A DNA stretch of 5,990 nucleotides from Clostridiales bacterium. GTDB taxonomy: Bacteria; Bacillota; Clostridia; Christensenellales; Aristaeellaceae. The stretch covers positions 1 through 5,990 of the forward strand of contig JAAZBR010000067.1 of the NCBI GenBank assembly GCA_012513735.1. The letters run 5' to 3'. Made by a program: the position numbers and the translations under genes. This document shows, one piece after another, positions 1 to 5,990 of the stretch (its first letter is position 1; each line of letters begins with the position of its first letter). Under the pieces are notes generated by a model. That model searched no databases, was not told the DNA's origin, and worked only from the letters and a program-made list of their open reading frames with translations.

Positions 1-1241
1 CCGGCGGGCCCATGCTGTCGCTGGATCTGGGACAAGGTCCCATGGATCTGAACACCGTGTTTGAGGCTGTGGGTGCGCTGCAGGCCGGCAGGATCACCCC
101 GGAGGACTTGGCCTTTGTGGAAGAGGTGGCCTGCCCCGGATGTGGCAGTTGCTCGGGCATGTTTACCGCCAACAGTATGAACTGTTTAACAGAAGCCCTG
201 GGGCTTTCGCTGCCGGGCAGTGGCACGGTACCCGCTGTGTACGCCAAAAGGCTGCGCCTGGCCAAAGCTACAGGTATGCGCATCGTGGAGCTGCTGGCAG
301 AGAACGTGTGCGCCCGGGACATCATGACGGCGGACGCCCTACACAACGCGCTCACGGTGGACATGGCCCTGGGCTGCAGCACAAACACCGCGCTTCATCT
401 GGCAGCCATTGCCAGGGAAGCGGAGCTTGCATACAGCCTGCTGGAACTCAACAGCATCAGTGCGGCCACGCCAAACCTGTGCAAGCTGGCGCCTGCCGGC
501 AAGCATCATGTGCAGGATCTGGACGGTGCAGGTGGCATCCCCGCCGTCATGAAGGAGCTGGACCAGGCCGGGCTGATCAGGAGGGACTGCGCCACCGTAT
601 CAGGGATGTCAGTGGGTGAGTTGGTGGATCGTGCAGTCAACACCGGCAACGGCGTTATCCGCACAGTCAAAGAACCCTACTCCACCCAGGGCGGGCTGGC
701 CATTCTGTTTGGCAACCTGGCGCCTGGCGGCGGCATTGTCAAGCAAAGCGCTGTTGCATCTAAAATGCTCAAGCATCAGGGCCCGGCCAGGGTGCACAAC
801 AGCGAGGAAGAGGCCGCGGAGGCCATCCGCCAGGGCAAGGTGCAAAAGGGCGATGTGCTGATCATTCGCTACGAAGGCCCCAAGGGCGGACCTGGCATGC
901 GGGAAATGCTTGCCGTCACCTCAGCCATCGCCGGCATGGGACTGGATGAGGATGTGGCACTGTTGACGGACGGTCGCTTTTCCGGCGCCACCCGAGGCGC
1001 GGCGATTGGCCATATTTCCCCCGAGGCTGCATCTGACGGGTTGATTGCGCTGGTTGAGGACGGTGACCTGATTGACATCGACATCCCTCAAAAGCGCCTG
1101 AATCTGCTGGTGGATGAGAAGGAAATCGCCAGGCGAAAGGCTGCCTTCAGGCAGCCCGAACGACCCGGGGTGACAGGCTATCTGCGGCGGTATGCAGCGG
1201 CCGTCTCCTCTGCCGATCAGGGCGCAACACTGCAAGGATAG
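1..1241 (+). CDS. ilvD: Dihydroxy-acid dehydratase, 5'-truncated by the window edge
   Basis: IlvD dehydrates 2,3-dihydroxyisovalerate and 2,3-dihydroxy-3-methylvalerate to the 2-keto acid precursors of valine/leucine and isoleucine; it is a cytoplasmic Fe-S enzyme. The frame opens at base 3 (Gly-Gly-Pro-Met, the family's SGGPM/TGGPM site) and gives 412 residues to a TAG stop. Full-length members have about 550-560, so roughly 140 N-terminal residues lie upstream, including the first cluster cysteine and the CDK motif. Visible signatures are [10 protein letters not shown] (132-161) followed by TANSMNC, GCSTN (372-386), [11 protein letters not shown] (near 870-900) and DGRFSG (969-986), whose serine is the proposed catalytic base. 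The ATG at 12 is an internal methionine, not the start. The segment just after GGPM (LSLDLGQG) departs from the usual LAGRVNG-like sequence. The stop is 10 nt before leuA. Identity is very secure; the only gap is the missing N-terminus. Confidence 0.97.
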   Translation, partial: GGPMLSLDLGQGPMDLNTVFEAVGALQAGRITPEDLAFVEEVACPGCGSCSGMFTANSMNCLTEALGLSLPGSGTVPAVYAKRLRLAKATGMRIVELLAENVCARDIMTADALHNALTVDMALGCSTNTALHLAAIAREAELAYSLLELNSISAATPNLCKLAPAGKHHVQDLDGAGGIPAVMKELDQAGLIRRDCATVSGMSVGELVDRAVNTGNGVIRTVKEPYSTQGGLAILFGNLAPGGGIVKQSAVASKMLKHQGPARVHNSEEEAAEAIRQGKVQKGDVLIIRYEGPKGGPGMREMLAVTSAIAGMGLDEDVALLTDGRFSGATRGAAIGHISPEAASDGLIALVEDGDLIDIDIPQKRLNLLVDEKEIARRKAAFRQPERPGVTGYLRRYAAAVSSADQGATLQG

Positions 1242-1248
1242 GGAGGAG
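1241..1248 (+). promoter_or_regulatory. Ribosome binding site of leuA
   Basis: GGGAGGAG begins on the last base of the ilvD stop codon; its GGAGG core (1242-1246) ends 5 nt before the ATG at 1252. It decides the leuA start. The same frame is open back to an ATG at 1192, but that would add 20 residues lying inside ilvD and lacking any resemblance to the family. Confidence 0.8.
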
Positions 1249-1251
1249 CGC

Positions 1252-2751
1252 ATGAAACGCTACAAGATCTTTGATACTACCCTGCGGGATGGTGAACAGG
1301 CCCCGGGATGCAGCATGGACCTGCGCGAAAAGGTCGAAATGGCGCTGGCCCTGGAGCGCTTGGGGGTTGATGTGATGGAGGCCGGCTTTGCGGCCGCCTC
1401 CAAGGGCGATGCAGAGGCTATTGCAGCGGTGGCATCTGCGGTGAAAAACAGCACCGTGGCCAGCCTGGCCCGCTCCACCAAAGCGGACATCGACGCGGCT
1501 TGGGAGGCCGTGAAGGGCGCTGCGTTCCCACGTATCCATACCTTTCTAGCCACCTCGCCCACCCATATGCAATATAAGCTGAAAATGAGCGAGGAGCAGG
1601 TACTGGATACCATCCGCACCGCCGTGTCCTACGCGGTGAAGCACTGCGCCAACGTTGAGTTTTCTTGTGAAGATGCCACCCGCAGTGAACTTCCGTTTCT
1701 GGCCCGCGCGGTGGAGACGGCCATTGCGGCGGGGGCTAAGGTGATCAATCTGCCTGATACCGTGGGCTATGCCGTGCCGGGCGAAATGCGCCAAATGTTT
1801 TCCTACGTGCTGGAGCATGCCAAGGGGGCGGAGACCGTTGAGTTCAGCACCCACTGCCACAATGATTTGGGGCTAGGCGTTGCCAATACCCTGGCCGCCA
1901 TGGAAGCCGGTGTCACCCAGGTGGAGTGCACCGTCAATGGCATTGGCGAGCGTGCGGGCAATGCAGCGCTGGAAGAGATCGTGATGGCGCTGCACACGCG
2001 GCGCGATTACTATGGTTTTGACACCCATGTGGACACCACCCGCCTGTATCCCACCAGCCGCCTGCTGTACCATATCCTGGGCATCACGGCGCCCATCAAC
2101 AAGGCAATTGTGGGCAGGAATGCCTTTGCCCACGAGGCCGGCATTCACCAGCACGGCGTGATGGCAAACCGCGAAACCTACGAGATCATGACGCCTGAAT
2201 CGGTGGGGCTGACCCAGAACAAAATGGTGCTGGGTAAGCATTCCGGCAAGCATGCGGTGGAGGATGCCTTCAAACAGCTGGGCTATGAGTTCAGCAAGGA
2301 GGAAGTGTCGGAGCTATTCGTGCGCTTCAAGCAACTGTGTGACCGCAAGAAGACCATCTCAACCAGGGACCTGGAAGCGCTGACCAGCTATAAGTCAGGG
2401 CCGGTCAAAAAGGGTTACACGCTGGACCGCTTCAGCGTGCATTCCGGCAATGCGGTTTCCGCCTCTGCCGTGGTGCGCCTGTCGGATGGAGAGCAGATCA
2501 TTGAAGAGGTGGCTGTGGGCAACGGCCCCATCGATGCCGCGCTGAACGCCATCGACAAGATCATGCCCGTGCCCGAGCATGCGTTGGTGGACTATACCAT
2601 CCAGACCATTTCGGAAGGCAAGGACGCTCAGGGCGAGGCCATGCTGAAGATCACCTGCGGTGAAGAGATGGTGACGGGTCGCGGGCTGTCCACCGACGTG
2701 GTGGAAGCCAGCGTGCTGGCCTATGTTAACGGCATGAACAAGCTGCTGTGA
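1252..2751 (+). CDS. leuA: 2-isopropylmalate synthase
   Basis: LeuA condenses acetyl-CoA with 2-oxoisovalerate to give 2-isopropylmalate, the committed step of leucine synthesis, in the cytoplasm. The product is 499 residues, normal for the roughly 500-residue bacterial form. An N-terminal HMGL-like TIM barrel carries [13 protein letters not shown] (7-19), with the catalytic Arg12 and metal-binding Asp13. The metal-binding HCHND (201-205, His201 and His203) and GIGERAGN (230-237, Asn237) follow. [10 protein letters not shown] (294-303) and GKHSGKHA (328-335) lie in the linker subdomains. From about residue 385 comes the LeuA allosteric/dimerisation domain with GNGPI (423-427), so leucine feedback inhibition is likely, though it is inferred only from the presence of this domain. 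The GIHQHG form, rather than GIHQDG, is one I associate with clostridial-type enzymes. The gene sits between ilvD (10-nt gap) and the related cimA (11-nt gap). Homocitrate synthase or citramalate synthase are less likely given the overall match to LeuA. Confidence 0.95.
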   Translation: MKRYKIFDTTLRDGEQAPGCSMDLREKVEMALALERLGVDVMEAGFAAASKGDAEAIAAVASAVKNSTVASLARSTKADIDAAWEAVKGAAFPRIHTFLATSPTHMQYKLKMSEEQVLDTIRTAVSYAVKHCANVEFSCEDATRSELPFLARAVETAIAAGAKVINLPDTVGYAVPGEMRQMFSYVLEHAKGAETVEFSTHCHNDLGLGVANTLAAMEAGVTQVECTVNGIGERAGNAALEEIVMALHTRRDYYGFDTHVDTTRLYPTSRLLYHILGITAPINKAIVGRNAFAHEAGIHQHGVMANRETYEIMTPESVGLTQNKMVLGKHSGKHAVEDAFKQLGYEFSKEEVSELFVRFKQLCDRKKTISTRDLEALTSYKSGPVKKGYTLDRFSVHSGNAVSASAVVRLSDGEQIIEEVAVGNGPIDAALNAIDKIMPVPEHALVDYTIQTISEGKDAQGEAMLKITCGEEMVTGRGLSTDVVEASVLAYVNGMNKLL

Positions 2752-2753
2752 GC

Positions 2754-2758
2754 GGAGG
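2754..2758 (+). promoter_or_regulatory. Ribosome binding site of cimA
   Basis: GGAGG lies in the 11-nt leuA-cimA gap, 4 nt before the ATG at 2763, a short spacing. An in-frame TGA at 2760-2762 directly precedes that ATG, so translation in this frame cannot begin further upstream. Confidence 0.7.
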
Positions 2759-2762
2759 CTGA

Positions 2763-4343
2763 ATGAGGATAGAGATTTTTGACTCCACGTTGCGCGATGG
2801 CGCCCAGGGCGAGGGAATCTCCTTTTCGGTGGGAGATAAGTTGTCCATAGCTAAAGCGCTGGATGACTTTGGCGTAGCATACATTGAGGCGGGTAATCCC
2901 TACTCTAATCCCAAAGACATGGCCTTCTTTGAGCAGATCGCCAAGGATCCCTTGAAGCACGCCAAACTGTGTGCCTTTGGCAGCACCCGGCGCAAGGGGA
3001 TCAAGGTGCAGGAGGACGCCAATGTGCAGTCCCTTCTCCAGGCTGAAACGCCGGTGATCAGTATTTTCGGCAAGTCCTGGGACCTGCATGTAGAAAAGGT
3101 GCTCAAGGCCACGCTGACGGAAAACCTGGACCTGGTGGGGGATACCATTGCCTTTTTCAAAACCCGGGGCCTGGAGGTGGTGTTTGACGCCGAACACTGG
3201 TTTGATGGTTACAAGCACAACCCCGAATACGCCCTTCAGGTGCTGAAGGTGGCCCAACAGGCCGGGGCGGATGTGTTGTGCCTGTGCGATACCAACGGCG
3301 GCAGCCTGCCCTCCTTTGTGGCAGCCGGAACCAGGCTGGTGTCGGACACATTTAAACAAACCAGAGTGGGCATCCATGCCCACAACGATATCGGTTGTGC
3401 TGTGGCCTCCTCCCTGCTGGCGGTGGAGAACGGCGCCGTGCACGTGCAAGGCACCTTCACGGGCATTGGCGAACGCTGCGGTAATGCCAACCTGAGCGCG
3501 ATCATCCCCACCCTGCAGCTCAAAATGGGCCATGAGTGTGTGCCGGGTGATCTGGCCCACCTGACAACGCTGGCGCGGGAAGTGATGGACATCTGTAACC
3601 TGCCTGTACCGACCACCCGCCCCTATGTTGGCAGCAGCGCCTTTGCCCACAAGGGCGGTATGCATGTGGATGGGGTACAGAAGCTGAGCGCTTCCTTTGA
3701 ACACATTGACCCCCAGTTGGTGGGCAATACTCGCCGCTTCCTGATGAGCGAGGTATCGGGCCGTACCACCGTACTGGCTAAGATAGCCGCCATTGCGCCC
3801 CAGTTGGAGAAGGATTCACCCGAGGTCGCCGCCATGGTGGAGCGGGTGAAGGAGCTGGAGATGGAAGGATACCAGTTTGAAGCGGCCGATGCCAGCTTTG
3901 AATTGATGATCCTCAAGGTGCTGGGGCGATATACCCCTCATTTCCATCTAAGCATGTACCGCACCAGCGGTGAGTTCCCGCCGCCCGATGGGGAAACCAG
4001 CGCTTCTGCCATGCTGAGCATCCAGGTGGAGGATGAGCGGGAAACCACGGCAGCCATGGGCAACGGCCCCATCAATGCGTTGGACACGGCGCTGAGAAAG
4101 GCGTTGACAGTATTCTATCCTCAGCTCGGCAAGGCACGCCTGACCGACTACAAGGTGCGCGTGCTGACGGGAGAGGAGGCAACGGCCTCCAAGGTGCGCG
4201 TGCTGATCGAGTCCAGCGATGGTAAGAACACCTGGACCACGGTGGGTGCCTCAACGGACGTGATTGAGGCCAGCTGGCAGGCGCTGGCAGATTCCTTTGA
4301 ATACATCCTGCACAAGAAAGAAGGTAGACTGGAATGGGCATGA
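2763..4343 (+). CDS. cimA: (R)-citramalate synthase
   Basis: CimA condenses acetyl-CoA with pyruvate to (R)-citramalate, the first step of the threonine-independent route to 2-oxobutyrate and isoleucine. The 526-residue product has the usual family length. It has the LeuA layout: a TIM barrel with [17 protein letters not shown] (6-22, Arg11 and Asp12), metal-binding HAHND (205-209) and GIGERCGN (234-241), [10 protein letters not shown] (296-305), then a C-terminal regulatory domain with GNGPI (433-437) and the repeated KVRVL (464-468 and 477-481). [10 protein letters not shown], the extended GSTRRKG region and LTDYKVRVL mark the citramalate synthase family, as opposed to LeuA or homocitrate synthase. 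The regulatory domain suggests isoleucine feedback, which is inferred. The segment [12 protein letters not shown] (399-410) looks unlike the usual FRVIVEKR-type strand. The last 10 nt overlap leuC. Substrate specificity is assigned from family resemblance and context; few members have been assayed. Confidence 0.92.
   Translation: MRIEIFDSTLRDGAQGEGISFSVGDKLSIAKALDDFGVAYIEAGNPYSNPKDMAFFEQIAKDPLKHAKLCAFGSTRRKGIKVQEDANVQSLLQAETPVISIFGKSWDLHVEKVLKATLTENLDLVGDTIAFFKTRGLEVVFDAEHWFDGYKHNPEYALQVLKVAQQAGADVLCLCDTNGGSLPSFVAAGTRLVSDTFKQTRVGIHAHNDIGCAVASSLLAVENGAVHVQGTFTGIGERCGNANLSAIIPTLQLKMGHECVPGDLAHLTTLAREVMDICNLPVPTTRPYVGSSAFAHKGGMHVDGVQKLSASFEHIDPQLVGNTRRFLMSEVSGRTTVLAKIAAIAPQLEKDSPEVAAMVERVKELEMEGYQFEAADASFELMILKVLGRYTPHFHLSMYRTSGEFPPPDGETSASAMLSIQVEDERETTAAMGNGPINALDTALRKALTVFYPQLGKARLTDYKVRVLTGEEATASKVRVLIESSDGKNTWTTVGASTDVIEASWQALADSFEYILHKKEGRLEWA
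4151..4206 (+). repeat. 17-bp direct repeat within cimA
   Basis: CAAGGTGCGCGTGCTGA occurs exactly at 4151-4167 and again at 4190-4206, an offset of 39 bp (13 codons). Both copies lie in the same reading frame and encode KVRVL, at residues 464-468 and 477-481 of CimA. As I recall it, the doubled KVRVL is a family feature (DYKVRVL then AKVRVLIES), so the protein repeat is expected. The perfect nucleotide identity, including codon choice, is the only unusual part. Confidence 0.8.
4320..4324 (+). promoter_or_regulatory. Ribosome binding site of leuC, inside cimA
   Basis: GAAGG lies inside the 3' end of cimA, 9 nt before the ATG at 4334 and 15 nt before the ATG at 4340. The spacing favours 4334. 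An in-frame TAG at 4325-4327 rules out any start further upstream. Confidence 0.55.
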
Positions 4344-5590
4344 CCATGACGCAAAAAATTCTGGCGGCGCACTGCGGGGCGAAGAGCTTGGCCGCCGGCC
4401 AGATGGTCCTGGCGGATCTGGATATGGTGCTGGGCAATGATGTAACGGCGCCTGTGGCCATCAATGAGTTTGAAAAAGCAGGCTGTGAAATGGTCTTTGA
4501 CAAGGACAGAATAGCCCTTGTGCTGGATCACTTTACGCCCAACAAGGACATCAAGGCAGCGGAGCAGTCCCGGCAGGTGCGGGTCTTTGCTCGCAAGCAC
4601 GGGATCACCCACTTCTATGATATCGGGCGCGTGGGTATTGAACATGTGCTGCTGCCCGAGAAGGGGCTGGTGACCGCGGGAGATCTGGTGATCGGTGCAG
4701 ACAGCCACACCTGCACCTACGGCGCCCTGGGCGCCTTCTCGACGGGTGTGGGCTCCACCGATATGGCGGTGGGCATGGCCTACGGCAAGGCGTGGTTTCG
4801 GGTGCCGGAGGCCATTCAGGTACGCCTGACCGGCAAGCTGCAGCCTTGGGTCAGCGGCAAAGACGTGGTGCTGCACCTGATCGGCATGATCGGGGTGGAC
4901 GGGGCCCTGTACCAGTCCCTGGAGTTTACGGGGGACGGCGTGGCCTGCCTCACTATGGATGACCGTTTTTGCATCTGCAACATGGCCATTGAGGCCGGCG
5001 GTAAGAACGGCATTTTCCCTGTGGATGACGCAACACTGGCCTACTTGAAGGCTCACGGCGCCAAAAAGCCCCGGGTGCATACGGCTGATGCCGATGCCTC
5101 CTATGTGCGCACCATTGACATTGATTTGTCCCAGGTGCCGCTGACGGTGGCTTTCCCGCACTTGCCTGAGAATACGCGCACCTTCAAAGATGTGCCTGGT
5201 AACCTGCGCATCGACCAGGTGGTGATTGGCTCCTGCACCAACGGCAGGCTGGCAGATATTCAGCAGGCGGCCCAGGTGCTGAAGGGCCGTCAGGTGGCGC
5301 AGGATGTGCGCTGCATCATCATCCCCGCAACGCAGAAAATCTATGAAGAAGCGATGAATCAGGGGCTGTTTCAGATCTTCCTGGATGCAGGTTGTATTGT
5401 GTCCACCCCCACCTGCGGGCCCTGTTTGGGCGGGCACATGGGTATTCTGGCCAGCGGAGAACGCTGCGTAGCAACCACTAATCGTAACTTCGTGGGCCGC
5501 ATGGGGCACCCCAAGAGCGAGGTGTACCTGGCTAACCCCAGCGTAGCCGCCGCCAGCGCCGTCCTGGGCCGCCTGGCCTCGCCCGAATAA
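4334..5590 (+). CDS. leuC: 3-isopropylmalate dehydratase, large subunit
   Basis: LeuC carries the [4Fe-4S] cluster of the cytoplasmic LeuCD isomerase, which converts 2-isopropylmalate to 3-isopropylmalate and, in organisms using the citramalate route, citramalate to 3-methylmalate. The 418 residues match the short LeuC/homoaconitase-family form, not the roughly 466-residue enterobacterial form. Visible motifs are LDHFTPNKD near residue 64, [11 protein letters not shown] (121-131), [14 protein letters not shown] with cluster ligand Cys301, and [10 protein letters not shown] with ligands Cys361 and Cys364. [11 protein letters not shown] follows near the C-terminus. Position 64 is Leu where I expect Pro (VPDHF). 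The N-terminus [13 protein letters not shown] holds three possible ATGs (4334, 4340, 4346). I chose 4334 because relatives begin MGMT and the GAAGG spacing is 9 nt. It overlaps cimA by 10 nt, while a start at 4340 would give an ATGA overlap, so translational coupling is likely. leuD follows after 18 nt. Confidence 0.95.
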   Translation: MGMTMTQKILAAHCGAKSLAAGQMVLADLDMVLGNDVTAPVAINEFEKAGCEMVFDKDRIALVLDHFTPNKDIKAAEQSRQVRVFARKHGITHFYDIGRVGIEHVLLPEKGLVTAGDLVIGADSHTCTYGALGAFSTGVGSTDMAVGMAYGKAWFRVPEAIQVRLTGKLQPWVSGKDVVLHLIGMIGVDGALYQSLEFTGDGVACLTMDDRFCICNMAIEAGGKNGIFPVDDATLAYLKAHGAKKPRVHTADADASYVRTIDIDLSQVPLTVAFPHLPENTRTFKDVPGNLRIDQVVIGSCTNGRLADIQQAAQVLKGRQVAQDVRCIIIPATQKIYEEAMNQGLFQIFLDAGCIVSTPTCGPCLGGHMGILASGERCVATTNRNFVGRMGHPKSEVYLANPSVAAASAVLGRLASPE

Positions 5591-5594
5591 CTGT

Positions 5595-5600
5595 AAGGAG
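5595..5600 (+). promoter_or_regulatory. Ribosome binding site of leuD
   Basis: AAGGAG lies in the leuC-leuD gap, 8 nt before the ATG at 5609. A nearer ATG at 5604 reads only Met-Arg-stop, and an in-frame TAA at 5594-5596 precludes a longer leuD. The true start is therefore 5609. Confidence 0.85.
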
Positions 5601-5608
5601 AGCATGAG

Positions 5609-5990
5609 ATGAAACTGCAAGGGAATGCCTTTGTATATGGGGATCACGTGGATACCGATGTGATTATCCCCGCCCGCTATCTGAACACCGCCGATGCCAA
5701 GGAGCTGGCAAAGCACTGCATGGAGGATATCGATGCCCAGTTCGTCAGCCGGGTCAAGCCGGGGGATGTGATCGTGGCCGGCAACAACTTTGGCTGCGGC
5801 TCTTCCCGGGAGCATGCGCCCATTGCCATCAAGGCGGCAGGGGTGAGCTGTGTGGTAGCCAGATCCTTCGCCCGCATTTTTTACCGCAATGCCATCAACA
5901 CGGGCCTGCCCATCGTGGTCAGCGACATCCCCGTGAAGGCGGGGGATCAGGTGGCTGTGGATCTGTCTGCGGGCAGCATTGAAAACCTGA
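5609..5990 (+). CDS. leuD: 3-isopropylmalate dehydratase, small subunit, 3'-truncated by the window edge
   Basis: LeuD is the swivelling small subunit that completes the LeuCD active site and contributes to substrate recognition. The frame is open to the window end, giving 127 complete codons; family members of this short type have about 160-165 residues, so roughly 35 are missing. The product starts [20 protein letters not shown], with [17 protein letters not shown] (11-27), KHCMEDID (35-42), and [11 protein letters not shown] (61-71) carrying the conserved Ser-Arg active-site segment. [18 protein letters not shown] (84-101) follows. Loop residues 24-27 (YLNT) correspond to the substrate-specificity loop described for archaeal isopropylmalate isomerase and homoaconitase. 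It pairs with leuC immediately upstream. Homoaconitase is an alternative by family, but the leuA/cimA context argues for isopropylmalate/citramalate. Confidence 0.95.
   Translation, partial: MKLQGNAFVYGDHVDTDVIIPARYLNTADAKELAKHCMEDIDAQFVSRVKPGDVIVAGNNFGCGSSREHAPIAIKAAGVSCVVARSFARIFYRNAINTGLPIVVSDIPVKAGDQVAVDLSAGSIENL

Noticed and set aside
12..14. ATG at 12 as the ilvD start
   Set aside because: The frame continues upstream as Gly-Gly-Pro, part of a conserved internal IlvD motif; the true start is outside the window.
140..619. 159-residue + strand frame inside ilvD
   Set aside because: It overlaps the ilvD cluster motifs in another frame, has low-complexity Gly/Ala/Arg/His-rich composition, and has no motif of its own.
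1192..1251. Upstream in-frame ATG that would extend LeuA by 20 residues
   Set aside because: The extension lies within ilvD and does not resemble LeuA N-termini; the GGGAGGAG site and family alignment point to 1252.
2721..3704. 327-residue open frame on the - strand opposite cimA
   Set aside because: Antisense shadow of cimA: no family resemblance, and its extent is explained by cimA codon usage.
1239..5608. Possible terminators, attenuators or promoters between genes
   Set aside because: The gaps are 10, 11 and 18 nt plus one overlap, too short for a terminator hairpin with a T-run, and filled by ribosome binding sites.
4148..5815. 555-residue open frame on the - strand covering the end of cimA, all of leuC and the start of leuD
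   Set aside because: It lies antisense to genes with full catalytic motifs. Its translation is rich in His, Gly, Ala and Gln with no recognisable motif, as expected when codon bias in a GC-rich gene removes stops from the opposite strand.

Overview
The window is a compact run of five same-strand genes for branched-chain amino acid biosynthesis: ilvD (5' end missing), leuA, cimA, leuC and leuD (3' end missing). All read on the + strand. Junctions are 10 nt (ilvD-leuA), 11 nt (leuA-cimA), a 10-nt overlap (cimA-leuC) and 18 nt (leuC-leuD). No promoter, terminator, RNA gene, mobile element or CRISPR array is visible. There is no non-coding stretch longer than 18 bases, so the genes are almost certainly one transcription unit, with its promoter and any leader or T-box upstream of the window.

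How the genes work together: IlvD makes the 2-keto acid precursors of valine/leucine and of isoleucine. LeuA condenses 2-oxoisovalerate with acetyl-CoA to start leucine synthesis. CimA condenses pyruvate with acetyl-CoA to (R)-citramalate, which starts a threonine-independent route to 2-oxobutyrate and isoleucine. LeuCD isomerises 2-isopropylmalate and, by established precedent, also citramalate. The enzyme needed next in both branches is LeuB, which is not in the window and may lie just downstream. The arrangement suggests that leucine and citramalate-derived isoleucine are produced from one operon with a shared isomerase.

Organism: the proteins look bacterial and most like those I recall from Bacillota/Clostridia. 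The clues are the 418-residue LeuC starting MGMTMTQK, the short LeuD with YLNT and CMEDID, and a LeuA with the GIHQHG motif. The DNA is moderately GC-rich by eye, so it is not a low-GC Clostridium. Genus and species cannot be given from this sequence.

I see no new type of system. The points worth a second look are the placement of cimA between leuA and leuCD, the LeuD substrate-loop sequence, two locally divergent segments (in IlvD and in the CimA regulatory domain), and the coupled starts of leuC and leuD.
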